DNA from: Tetracentron sinense
Taxonomy: Eukaryota; Streptophyta; Magnoliopsida; Trochodendrales; Trochodendraceae
Assembly (NCBI GenBank): GCA_015143295.1
Contig: CM026570.1
Coordinates: 25,737,250 to 25,801,249 of the forward strand
Direction of reading: 5' to 3'
DNA: 64,000 bases
Positions 43,860-55,519 of the stretch are shown in pieces. Made by a program: the position numbers and the translations under genes. The notes under the pieces were generated by a model that saw only the letters and a list, made by a program, of their open reading frames with translations, was not told where the DNA came from and searched no databases. Each line of letters starts with the position of its first letter. The first letter of the stretch is position 1.

Positions 43860-44893
43860 CTCTTTCTCTCTCCCTCTCTGCGCAAGAGTTGGGGTTTCAT
43901 TTTCCTCTTTCGTTTTTTCATGAACAGGTTTCCTCTTTTAATAAAACCAGTTATATGTGCCAATTGAACTGAAGCGAGTTGTTGGGAAACCTGTGCTGGG
44001 TGCCTGAAGGGTCAGGTATTTGTGACATGCATCTAAGGTGGTTAGGCAGAAAAAAGGATTACCCACCAGGGACAAACATCTCTTGAGTTTTGACAACGAA
44101 TACGAGTGGGTTTAGTAGTCCTTTGATTCCATGGACTTCGAGAAGGGGAAGTTGCATTTCTTTTAGGTTTTGGCGGGTGAAAGGAGAGCTGAGAGAGTGG
44201 AAGAGTCGAAAAAGATTCCACTGCTGAGACCTGAGAACCAGAGTCTGGATTCTATTCTCAGCTTCTACCAAATAACGATAACATTTTATCTGCAGTTTCC
44301 TGTTTAATGTTCGGATAAGGCGCTGAAATCCTTGACCCGATCCATTAAGCGACCCATTTTGTATCAAGTAGGTTTTTCAGATTGAATTTCAGGAATTTAT
44401 GGCTGGGTTGAAGCTAATCTGGTTTGAATGGCCTATGCTGTTTCTGGCCAAATGTTCAGATTTGGTTCGGGTCGGTCAAGGATACAAAACGAATAAATCA
44501 ACAACTGTGGTGTAGAGTTATAGACAACACTAAGAAAGTGTGAATGACAATTTAAACCAACACTTTGCATCGCTCTGTTGAGAATCAGTAATACATAATT
44601 GTACAGTAACAATTTCATATAGTTGTAATGCTTTCTTTCACAAGGAAAATTTCTAGGAAAATATTGGGTAATATATGAAAAAATAACATTACAAATTATT
44701 AAAATAATTATATTTCATATATTATATTTTTATTTCAAAAAAATTCAGAATGCCACAAATATTGCGTGAATCAATTGTTCCCAAAATAGTCGTGGATTAT
44801 TAAGGACTTTTTGAAAAAAAAAATTGAAAATCTTTGTTACAACGAAGCAAGAGCAAACTGTTGAATTAGTTGGAAGCAATAGTTGTGTTGGGG
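43860..44893. other. Unassigned stretch with a 44-bp direct repeat
   Basis: It begins with a CT-rich run. The words GGGTGCCTGAAGGGTCAGG and TATTTGTGACATGCATC, within 43998-44041, recur exactly at 45126-45169, on the other side of the hAT MITE. The minus-strand frame at 44059-44367 shows no recognisable domain. The end (44640-44840) resembles a decayed relative of the MITE at 33026. Confidence 0.5.
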
Positions 44894-45120
44894 CAGGGCC
44901 GGCCCATCCATTAGGCCATCAAAGCCTTTGCTTTAGGCCCCATTAAAAAAAAAATTTAAAAAGGCCCCATTTAGAATTTAAAAAATATAAAAGGCCCATT
45001 TAGAATATTAAAAAGGCTCTATTTATAGTTCATTTTTTTAATAATATTAAAAAAATTAAAAAAAAAAAACCCATTTAGAATTTTGTGCTTTAGGCCTCCA
45101 AATGACTTGGGTCGGCCCTG
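44894..45120. mobile_element. Non-autonomous hAT element (227 bp)
   Basis: The terminal inverted repeats are CAGGGCCGGCCCA and TGGGTCGGCCCTG (one mismatch). A perfect 8-bp target duplication TGTTGGGG lies at 44886-44893 and 45121-45128. The interior repeats GGCCC(C)ATTTAGAAT with long A/T runs. Termini and duplication length identify the hAT superfamily. Confidence 0.93.
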
Positions 45121-45128
45121 TGTTGGGG

Positions 45129-45459
45129 TGCCTGAAGGGTCAGGTATTTGTGACATGCATCTAAGGTGGCCAGGGAGTTAGCTGTTGCTGATAATTATTA
45201 CATTGCACACAGACTATTCCGTCTTTGGATGGGTTCCTTTTTCTTTAGAGTCTATGGTTCAAAACTTTCGGGCAGAGAATTACAATTGAAATAAATCAAT
45301 TAACAACTTGGAAAACATTAAATATCAAATTGAAGGGTTTTTTAGAATGGAAAATATTGGTGAATCCCAAATCTATGTTTGAGTCAAGAACTCACAAACC
45401 CGAGGGGGTGGCTAGGTCTTTCTAGAATATGTCTACCATTTTTAAGATTGTGTAATTAA
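45129..45459. other. Short unassigned stretch
   Basis: It contains the second copy of the 44-bp repeat (45126-45169), then AT-rich DNA with no coding motif. Confidence 0.5.
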
Positions 45460-46050
45460 ATTATTTACAAAGGGAAAATGATAATTAAGAGAGGAAAATG
45501 AAAACAAGTAAACCACAACACAAGGTTTTTTTACGTGGAAACCCTTCCGGAAAAAACCACAAGACCTATTCCAGCAAGAGATATCACTAAGACAAAGAAT
45601 GAAATACTTACAAGACTCGAACTTGACTCCCTCAGACTCGACACTACGATCTTTCAATTCTCAATCCTCCATGCCTCGAAAGCAATCACGATCTCGCAAG
45701 ACTCGCAATCTCCCGCAGTAGCCTATTATTCTCTGTGTCCCCACATCCACGATCACCATCAATGACAGCTTCGGATTATTCCGACCAAATATCCACGGGT
45801 CGATCTCGTTCACAAAGGATCTGATTCACATCGACCTACTTGTTCTTAACAAGAACGAGGTGATGGTTATGTAAAACAAACCCTAGTTGTATTCCCAATA
45901 ATGGAATAACAAGAAAGAATGATCAACAAAGTCTTACAAACTCTAGGGTAGAAGAGGAGAGGAGAATGGGTTTGAGAAACCCTAAATTTCCTTTAAAAAC
46001 TCTCTTTAAACTCTCAAAACTCATTGGGCTCGAATGGGGATCAAGCCCCC

Positions 46051-46056
46051 TTTATA
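46051..46056 (-). promoter_or_regulatory. TATA box of the minus-strand LTR
   Basis: TATAAA on the minus strand in CTATAAAGGGGG context, about 50 bp downstream of the nearest ACCGGT-type dyad. Confidence 0.55.
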
Positions 46057-46102
46057 GATGACACAAAAAGGACTTAGAAAGCACTTAGGAGTCTAAATTC
46101 TC

Positions 46103-46215
46103 AAGGACCGGTCAACCACATTTGAAAACGGTCGACTAGTCACTACTCAACTCACTGAAAAAATCTGTCATACAAAATTATTGCACACCGGTCGACCGGT
46201 TTACAACCGGTCAAC
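46103..46215 (-). repeat. ACCGGTCGACCGGT palindrome cluster
   Basis: The exact dyad ACCGGTCGACCGGT and variants (ACCGGTCAACC, ACGGTCGACTAGT and ACCGGTCAACCGAT) lie just upstream of the TATA box on the minus strand. This matches the arrangement in the plus-strand LTRs earlier in the window but with a different core. Confidence 0.75.
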
Positions 46216-46600
46216 CGATCAACTTCGGAATTTGACAAAGCTTCCTTAATTAAAGTTGAAACTCTTTTCGATGCTGCCGTTTTGATATATTATGGACTCA
46301 AATCGGAGTAACAGGCAATGACTTATGCCCCGAACACCGAATAAGGATTGTTTTGCATTTCAAACTCTTATGTCACTCAAGGCTTGTATCTAGCCACCTA
46401 CGGTTTATAGAACATTATCTAAGCCAATTCCACATAGGGTATAAGGTATCTAGGTCACTTACCATCCTATGAGTGAGACGATGGTGACACTTTGAATATC
46501 TTCAATCGAACTTCTTCGGTCTTCATCATCTCGGATTTTGATGTTTGTAGGCAATGACACAAGACACAACTAGACATATGAGCTTGTGCCAAGGTGTTTC

Positions 46601-47865
46601 CTATTTCAGAGCTTGTGGGCCCCACCTAGGGTAACCCTGGTCCATTCCATGGTTGGTTTTGGACACCTAAGACCCTCTGGACCATAACCCGAGCTTCACA
46701 GCCTTCCCCTATCCCTTTAACCATGGTTAGTCTGCAAAACAAAGAAAACTGTCAGAATGTCGATGAACCGATTACTGACACTCTGTCATTTTATGTGCAT
46801 TGACTTTGGGCTATTACCAGGCCTACACATGACCTCTCCCAGGGCCCACTTCAAGCCTAGGGCATTCCCCTCATCCTGAGCTTCAAAACCATGGGCCATG
46901 GACCCCCTAACTATAGTTAAAACCCCCTAAACTATGATTAAAAATTGCTCAAACTATCGGTAATCAGTCTACCGACAGCATGGTTTTTTGGAGTTTTTGG
47001 GCCTTGCAGTGACCCATAGCCTATTGGAGGTCCTCCACCAGAACTAACCTGGCCCCTGGGGCCATCCTAAGCATGCCCAGACCTTGCCCTTACCTTAACC
47101 ATGGTTAGTTGGCCAAGCTTTTTGGAAAAATTCTAAAAAATCCCTAAAAATCCAAAATATTCTAAAACTATAGGAAATGTCACTTTTGGATTGTGTGCTC
47201 ATGTCTAACCATGGTTAAGCTCATTTAAGCCATGGAAAAATGCCAAAAAATCATGAAAAATCTAAAATGGCATTCTAACCCCAAATCCAACTTTGTAGAA
47301 TGTCCAACCTTGGTTATCCGGATTAACCATGGTTAAACTCATATCTTAACTATGGTTAGCCCCATTTAACTAGAGAAAATTTGGGAAAATCCCTAAAAGT
47401 GCTTTTAAGGACCATAAACATACCTTGGACCTTGCCCAATCTCGGTTAACAATCCTAACCGCGGTAAAACCCTCTAGCCTCTAGGCTCACCTCAAAGCCT
47501 ACCGGGCTCACCCTTGGCCTACCGGGCCTAACCCAAAGAATACTGGGTTTACCCTTGATCTCCAGGTCTATCCAAGGCCTATCGGGCCTAATCTCAGCCT
47601 ACCGGGCCTAATCTATAGTCTACCGGACTAAACCCTAGCCTCCGGGCTTACACTCTTGGCCTACCGAGCCCAAACACTAGTCTACTAGACTACCCATCGG
47701 CCTACCCGGCCTAATCAAATATAACCAAGCACTTGACCAACCTGGTCAACCACCCCTAGCCTCCCGGATAGACCCTAAGCCACCGTGGGTGCACACACAA
47801 CACTCTCTTAGCCTTGGCACGAGCTCATGTGCCAAAACTACGATCGGTCTGATCTCACCCCAATA
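46601..47865 (-). repeat. Reverse-oriented relative of the repeat at 7628-9863
   Basis: Contains TTAACCATGGTTA dyads (near 46716, 47096, 47205 and 47322). A run of CCTACCGGGCCTAA units lies at about 47470-47715, about ten copies of 20-30 bp. The GATCAGACCGATCGTAG text on the minus strand near 47850 corresponds to GATCAGACTGATGATTG near 9867. No coding motif was seen. Confidence 0.6.
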
Positions 47866-49015
47866 TAAAATGAAACAAATGCATCAGAGATTACGCCAAA
47901 AAAGGAGTTCTTGCTGAGATTCTGTGAGCAACTGTAGGTTACTTTTTTTAGTAGATAGAAAACCTTGTTGCCCAAATTGGGTAAACGATGTCTAAACTGA
48001 ATCCGTCGGAGCAGTGTGTGCCGAAAAAGTAACCAGATTGGGATTCTATGCGTAGATTTTAATTGCATCAAACATAGGCAACTTATGACCGTCGTTGCCG
48101 AAATCGGGTAATCGAGGTCTAAAATGAATGAAACCATTTTTAAAAGTTAGCATAGATTGAAACAAATGTTTTGGAGCAGACCGCATCGAAAAAGGAGTCC
48201 CTATTGGGATTCTGCACCCAACTCTAGGTTACTTTTTTTTAGTCTTTTGAAACTCAGGCAACTTATGATGTTGTTTCCCAAATCGGGAAAATGATATCTA
48301 AACTGAATGGAACCAAATCTAAAAGTTAGGACTTATTGAAACAAATGTGTCGAAGCAGACTCCGTTAAAAATAGAATTTCGGTTGTGATTTTGCAGGCGC
48401 TCTAAGTTGCTTTTTTTAGTATTTTGAGACTTAGGCAACTTATGAACCTTGTTTACCAAACCGGGCAAATGATGTTGAAACTGAGCTAAATAATTTCTAA
48501 AAGTTCAGATAAATTGAAACAAATGCGTTGGAGCAGACCGAGTAAAAAAGATTGTCCATTTTTGGAATTTTAGGCACAACACTTAAGTGACATTTTTTAA
48601 TAGTTTAAAACTTATGCAACTTATGAACCTCATTTCCCAAATCGGATAAATGAGGTTCAAACTGAACAAAACAAATTCTAAAAGTTAAGATAGATGGAAA
48701 CAAATGCGTTAAGAGCTGATCGCGTCGTAAAAGAAGTCCATATTGGGATTCTTTGCGTAGCTCTAAGTTACTTTTTAAAATATGTGTGAACTTAGTCAAC
48801 TTATGATCCTTATTGCCAAAATCGGGCAAACGAGGTTTAACGAGGTTTAAATTGAACGAAACCAATTCTAAAAGTTATGATAGATTGAAACAAATACGTG
48901 GGAACAAACCACGACGAAAAAGGAACCCCTATTGAGATTCTGTGCATAGCTCTAGATTACTTTTTTTAGTAGTTTAAAACTTATGCAACTTATGAACCTT
49001 GTTTCCCAAATTAAA
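47866..49015 (+). repeat. Satellite-like tandem array, ~180-bp unit
   Basis: About six units share GAAACAAATGCGTTGGAGCA, AAAAAGGAGTCC, TATTGGGATTCTG, TAGGTTACTTTTTTTAGT, GCAACTTATGAACC and TTTCCCAAATCGGG. The GAAACAAATG anchor lies near 47872, 48159, 48338, 48516, 48697 and 48887, giving spacings of about 178-190 bp except the first (287, with deletions). Unit length is typical of plant satellites. Minus-strand open frames here are by-products. Confidence 0.88.
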
Positions 49016-49531
49016 ACATATTTTAAAAAGGCCTTCAATATACCCCACTATGGCAGCAAGAGCCCCTCTTGCGGCTCCAAATTAAAACAATGAGGTCTTT
49101 AATAGACCTCACTATGGCAATAAGCCCCCCAACTACCCCAAATTAAAATTAAATTAAAGGGGTCCTTAATAGACTCCACCATGACAACAAGGAGACCCCT
49201 TGCTGCCCCAAATTAAAACAAATGGGTCATTAACAAACAACACCATGGCAGCAAGGAGCTCCTTACAGCCCTAAATTGAAATTAAGATCAAATGGAACTT
49301 TAATAGATCCCACCATGGCAACAAGTAGCCTCCTTGCTGTCCCAAATTCAAATTAAGTTAAAGGGATCCTTAACAGACCCCTCAATGGCAGCAAGGACCC
49401 CTGGTTGCTCAAATTAAAATTAAACTAAAAGGGTCGTTAATAAAGCCCACCAGGGCATCAAGGAACCCCTTGTTGCCCCAAATTGAAATTAAGATCAAAG
49501 GGGCCTTTAATAGACCCCGCCATGACCTTTT
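49016..49531 (+). repeat. Module 1 monomers, first group
   Basis: About seven ~70-bp monomers of the TTTAATAGACCCC / GCAGCAAGGAGCCCCTTGC type, starting right after the satellite. The word CCCAAATT is common to both repeat types at the junction. Confidence 0.88.
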
Positions 49532-50118
49532 ACTGCGAACATTTAATGTTTGCAACATTTATCTGCAGTAATTGGCTTTCTCAGCCATTTATCGCGAGTA
49601 CCTGACGGTCGTGGTACTTTGCCATGGGCATTATTTCTTGCCATGGGCAACTCTAGTGTCTTTCATATTTTACCACGGAGATCAAGTACCCAAAAATTTA
49701 ATGCGGGTATTTAATCTTTAGGCATTTGCTGCCAATGTAATGCTTAAGGCATTTTTTGCCGTGAACAAAATGTTCACGGCATTTTGCTGTGAAAACTTAG
49801 GGCTCGTAGCAATTTGCTGAGAACACTTGGGGTTCTCACCTCTTTGTTGTGAACACTATGTTCTTGGCAATTTGTTGCGAACATTTTGTTGTGAACACTT
49901 AGCGTTCTCATTATTTTGCTCTGAACACTTTGATGTTCACAGCATTTTGCCATTAACATTTAATCTACTGAGCAGTTTACTCTGAACATTTTAGGGTTCA
50001 CAGTATGACACTGCTCATGAGTGCCCCATACACCAAAAGAGGCACTAAGCCCTCTTGGCATTCCCAGCCACTTGGCAGGATCAGAACTGTTGAGCAGCCT
50101 CAGCCATTATGATCCTGA
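49532..50118 (+). repeat. Module 2 block 1
   Basis: Stem-loop series from ACTGCGAACATTTAATGTTTGC to the GATCAGAACTG...CAGCCATTATGATC hairpin. It lacks the final CACCCC.AACAAATGGTGGTG part found in longer blocks. Confidence 0.85.
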
Positions 50119-50727
50119 CCGCAAGGAGCCCCTTGTCACCCCAAATCAAAATTAAGTTAAAAGGGCCTTCAATATACCCTCGCTATGGCAGCAAGAGCCC
50201 CTCTTGCAACCCCAAATTAAAACACAGAGGTCTTCAATAGACCCCAATATGGCAACAAGCCCCTTGTTGCCCCAAATTATAATAAATTAAAGGGGTCCCT
50301 TAATAGACTCCACCATGACAACTAGGAGACCCCTTGCTGCCCCAAATTAAAATAAATGGGTCTTTAATAGACCACACCATGGCAGCAAGGAGCCCCTTGC
50401 AGCCATAAATTGAAAAAGATCAAATGGGTCTTTAATAGATCATACCATTGCAGCACGTAGCCCCCTGACTGTCCAAATTAAAATTAAACTAAAGGGGTCC
50501 TTAATAGACCCCCCCATGGCCGCAAGGAGCCCCTTGCTATCCCAAATTCAAATTAAGTTAAAGGGGTCTTTAATAGACCCCACCATGGCAGCAAGGACCC
50601 CTTGTTTCCCAAATTAAAAGTAAACTAAAGGGGTCTGAATAAACCCTACCAGGGCAGCAAGGAGCCACTCTTGTTGCCCCAAATTGAAATTTCAAAGGGG
50701 TCTTTAATAGACCCTGTTATGGCATTT

Positions 50728-51112
50728 ACTGCGAACATTTAAAGTTTGTAGCATTTATCTGCGACAACTGGCTTTCTCAGTCTTTTATCACGGGTATCTG
50801 ACTTCCGTGGTACTTTGCCATGGGCGATATTTCTTGCCACGGGCATCTCTAGTGCCCATAATATTTTACTGCGGGGATTGAGTACCCGCAAATTTACTGC
50901 GGGTATTTCAGATTTAGGCATTTGCTGCCAATTCAATGCTTAAGGCATTTTTGTCGGGAAATAAATGTTCACGGCATTTAGTTGTTCATAGTATGACACT
51001 CATCATGAGTGCCGCATACACCAAAAGAGGCAAGAAGCCCTCTTGGCATTCTCAACCACTTGACAGAATCTGAACGGTTGAGGAACCTCAGTCATTCAGA
51101 TCCTAACGGGCA
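50728..51112 (+). repeat. Module 2 block 2, internally deleted
   Basis: The middle hairpins between TGTTCACGGCATTT and CATAGTATGACAC are missing, making this one of the shortest blocks. Module 1 monomers lie on both sides (50119-50727 and 51113-51615). Confidence 0.85.
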
Positions 51113-51615
51113 GTAAGTGGTCCTTAATAGACCCCACCATGGCAGCAAGGAGCCCTTTGCTGCCCCAAATAAAAACGAAGGGGTGTTTAATAAGCCCTAC
51201 AATGGCAGTAAGGAGCCTTTTTCTCCCCAAATTAAAATTAAACTAAAGTGGTCTTTAATAGACCGCACCATGGCAACAAGGAGCCATTTCCTGCCCCAAA
51301 TTCAAACAAAGGGGTGTTTAATAGACCCCACAATGACAGTAAGGAGCCCCCTTTCTCCCCAAAGTAAAATTAAACTAAAGGGGTCTTTAATAGACCCCAC
51401 CATGGTAGCAAGGAGCCCCTTTGCTACCCAAAATTCAAATTAAATTAAAGGGGTGTTTAATGAACCCCAACATGGCAGCAAAGATCTCCTTACTGCCCCA
51501 AATTAAAACAAATGGGTCTTTCATATACCCCACCATGACAGCAAGGAGCCCATTTGTTGCCCCAAATTAAAATTAAGATGAAAGGGGTCTTTAATAGAAC
51601 CCGCTTAGGCATTTT

Positions 51616-52262
51616 ACTGCGAACATTTAATGTTTACAGCATTTATCTGCAGCCACTGGCTTTCTCTACCTTTTATCGCAGGTACATGACTGTCATGGTA
51701 CTTTCCATGGGCGATATTTCTTGTAGCAGGAATCTCTAGTGCCCTTAATATTTTACTGCAGGGATTGAGTACCCGCAAATTTAATGCGGGTATTTCATGT
51801 TTAGGCATTTGCTGCTAATATAATGCTCAAAGCATTTTTTTGTTGTAAACACTTAGGGCTCGCAGCAATTTGCTAAGAACACTTGGTGTTCTCACCTCTT
51901 AGCGCTCTCATTATTTTACTGTCAACACTTTGATGTTCACAGCATTTTCCAATGAACATTAAATCCTTTGAGCAGTTTACTATGAACATTTGTGTTCACA
52001 GTATGACACTCATAATGAGTGCCCCACACCCATCATGAGTGCCCCTCTTGGCATTCTCAACCACTTGGCAGGATCAGAACGGCAGAGCAACTTCAGCCAT
52101 TATGATTCTGAGGGGCAGTTATAACTGTTGAAATCTTACCACTTTTTTCACACCCCAAACAAATGGTGGTATGCATTGCCCACACCAAATCGCAACCCTG
52201 AGAAGGGCGTTATCATCTCATATGTGCAAAGGCACATGTGAGTTCTTACCACCTTCAATTCA
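51616..52262 (+). repeat. Module 2 block 3
   Basis: Several central hairpins are deleted after CTCACCTCTT (51900). The 3' part with CACCCCAAACAAATGGTGGT is present. Module 1 monomers follow to 52983. Confidence 0.85.
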
Positions 52263-52983
52263 AACCACCAGAAGGGGTCTCTAATAGACCCCACTATAGC
52301 AGCAAGGAGCCTCATTGTTGTCCCAAATTCAAATTCAAACAAAGGGGTCTTCCATAGACCACCACCATGGCAGCAAGGAACCCTTGCTACACCAAATTGA
52401 AATTAAGGGGTCTTCATTAGACCCCACCATGGAAGCAACGAGCCACCTTTGTTGCCCCAAATCAAATTTAAGTTAAAAGGGCCTTCAATATACCCCAGAA
52501 TAGCAACAAGAGCCCCTCTTGCGGCCCCAAATTAAAACAACGAGATCTTTAATAGACTGGACTATGGCAACAAGCCCCTGGCTACCCCAAATTAAAATTA
52601 AACTAAAGGGGTTCTAAAATAGACTCCACCATGGTAGCAAGGAGACCCTTTGCCGCCCAAAATTAAAACAAAGGGGTCTTTAATAGACAACAACATGGTA
52701 GCAAGGAGCCCCTGTGCTGCCCTAAATTGAAATTAAGATCAAATAGGACTTTAATAGATCCCAACATGGTAGCAAGTAGCCCCATTGCTGGCCCAAATTA
52801 AAATTAAGTTAAAGGGGTCCTTAATAGACCCCACAATGGCAGCAAGGACCCCTTGGTTGCCCAAATTAAAATTAAACTAAAGGGGTCCTTAATAAACCCC
52901 ACCAGGTCATCAAGGAGCCCCTTTGTTGCTCCAAATTGAAATTAAGATCAAAGGGGCCTTTAATAGACCCCGCTGTGGCCTTT

Positions 52984-53735
52984 ATTTCGAACATTTAATG
53001 TTTGCAACATTTATCTGCAGTAATTGGCTTTCTCAACCTTTTATCGCGAGTACCTGACAGTCGTGATACTTTTCCATGGGCATTATTTCTTACCGCGGGC
53101 ATCTCTAGTGCCTTTCATATTTTACTGCGGGGTTCGAGTACCCGAAAATTTAATGCAAGTATTTAATCTTTAGGCATTTGCTGCCAACTTAATGCTTAAG
53201 CCATTTTTTGCCATGAACAAAATGTTCACGGTATTTTGCTGTGAAAACTTAGGACTCATAGCAATTTGCTGAGAAAACTTGGGGTTCTCACCTCTTTGTT
53301 GTGAACACTATGTTCTTGGCAATTTGTTGCAAATATTTTTTTATGAACATTTAGCGTTCTCATTATTTTGCTCTCAACACTTTGATGTTCACAGTATTTT
53401 ACCAAGAACATTTAATCCTCTTAGCACTTTACTGCGAACATTTTGGTGTTCACAGTATGACACTCATCATTAGTGCCTCATATACAAAAGATGCACTAAG
53501 CCCTCTTGGCATTCCCAACCACTTGGCAAGATCTGAACGGTTTAGGAACCTCAGCCATTTAGACCCGGAGGGGCAGTTATAAGTGGTGAAATCTCAACAC
53601 TTATTTCACACCCCACACAAATGGTGGTGTGCATCGCCTACACCAAATCACAACCCTAAGAAGGGTGGTGATCACCTCACATATGCAAAGGCAAGTGTGA
53701 GTTCTTACCGCTTTGAATTAAAGCCAACATAAGGT
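52984..53735 (+). repeat. Module 2 block 4, long form
   Basis: Complete series of stem-loops including the four consecutive GAACA...TGTTC hairpins near 53275-53460 and the 3' GGTGGTGTGCATCGCC part. Module 1 follows to 54172. Confidence 0.85.
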
Positions 53736-54172
53736 TTCTCTAATACACTCCACTATGACAGCAAGGAGCCCCTTTGTTGCCCCAAATAAAAATTAAGACA
53801 AAGGGGTCTTTAATAGACCCCACCATGGCAGCAAGGAACCCCCATGCTGTCCCAAAAATTAAATTAAAACGTCTTTAATGGACCCACCATGGGAGCAAGG
53901 AGCCCCTTTGCTGCCCCAAATCGAAATTAAGTTAAAAGGGTCTTCAATAGACCCCACCATGGCAGCAAAGCACCCCCTTTCTGCCCCAAATTCAAATTAA
54001 ATTAAAGGGTCTTTAGTAGACCCACCATGGCATCAAGGATCTCCCGTGTTGCACCAAATTAAAACAAAGGGGTCTTTCATATAGACCCCACCATGGCAGC
54101 AAGGAGCACCTTTGTTGCCCCAAATTGAAATTATGATCAAAGGGACCATGAATAGACCCCGCCGTGGCGTTT

Positions 54173-54880
54173 TACTGTGATCATTTAATGTTGGCAGATT
54201 TATCTGCGGCAATTGGCTTTCTCGGCCTTTTATCGTGGGTACATAACTGTCATAGTACTTTGCCATGTACGATATTTCATGTCGCAGGCATCTCTAGTGC
54301 CCTTCATATTTTATTGCGGGGATAGAGTACCTGCAAATTTAATGCGGCTATTTCATGTTTAAGCATTTCCTACCAACTTAATGCTTTAGGCATCTTTTGC
54401 CGTGAACAATTTGTTCATGGCATTTTGCTGGGAACACTTAGGGCTCGCAGCAATTTGATGAGAACACTTGGTGTTCTCAAATCCTTGCTGTGAAAACACT
54501 TAACGTTCTCATTATTTTGTTGTGAATACTTTGATGTTCACAGCATTTTGCCATGAACATTTAATCCTCTGAGCAGTTTACTATGAACATGTTATCGTTC
54601 ACAGTATGACACTCATCATAAGTGCCCCATACGCCAAAAGAGGCACTAAGCCCTCTTGGCATTCCCAACCACTTGGTAGGATCAGAACGATTGAGCAACC
54701 TCAGCCAATATGATCCTGAGGGGCAGTTATAAGTGGCGAAATCTCGCCACTACTTTCACACCCCAAACAAATGGTGGTGAGCATCGCATACACCAGATCA
54801 TAACCTTGAGAAGGGTCGTGATCACCTCATATGTGCAAAGGCACGTGTAGGTTCTTACCACCGTCAATTAAAACCAATTC
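54173..54880 (+). repeat. Module 2 block 5, long form
   Basis: Its order is that of block 4. The first hairpin is altered (ACTGTGATCATTTAATG). Module 1 follows to 55519. Confidence 0.85.
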
Positions 54881-55519
54881 GAAATGAAGTTAAAGGAGTC
54901 ATTAATAGACCCCACTAAGGCCGCAAGGAGCCACCTTGCTGCTCCAAATCAAAATTAAGTTAAAAGGGCCTTTAATATACCCCCACTATTTGCAGCCCCA
55001 AATTATAACAAAAGGTCTTCAATAGACCCCAATATTGCAACAAGCCCCTTGCTACCCCAAATTATACTAAAATTAAAAGGGTCCTTATTAGACTCCACCA
55101 TGAGAGCAAGGAGACCCCTTGTTGCCCCAAATTAAAATAAATGGGTCTTTAATAGACCCCTCCATGGCAGCAAGGAGCCCTTTGCAGCCATAAATTGAAA
55201 TTAAGATCAAATGGGTCTTTAATAGATCCTACCATGGCAGCAAGTAGTCCCCCTGCAGTCCAAATTAAAATTAAACTAAAGGGGTCCTTAATAGACCCCA
55301 CCATGGCCGCAAGGAGCCCCTTGCTATCCCAAATTCAGATTAAGTTAAAGGGGTCTTTAATAGACCCCACCATGGCAACAAAGACCCCTTGTTGCCCCAA
55401 ATTAAAATTAAACTAAAGGGGTCCTGAATAACCCCACCAGGGCAGCAAGGAGCCCCTCTTGTTGCCCCAACTTGAAATTAAGATTAAATGGGTCTTTAAT
55501 AGACTCCGTCATGGTGTTT

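Larger units (their letters stand above)
45460..46600 (-). mobile_element. LTR-like repeat, minus strand
   Basis: Read on the minus strand, a palindrome cluster (46215-46103) is followed by TATAAA (46056-46051) and a leader with AACCCTAG text. The AGGTTTTTTTACGTGGAAAC word near 45523 is typical of plant LTR retrotransposon ends. No internal coding region was found next to it. Exact termini were not resolved. Confidence 0.55.
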
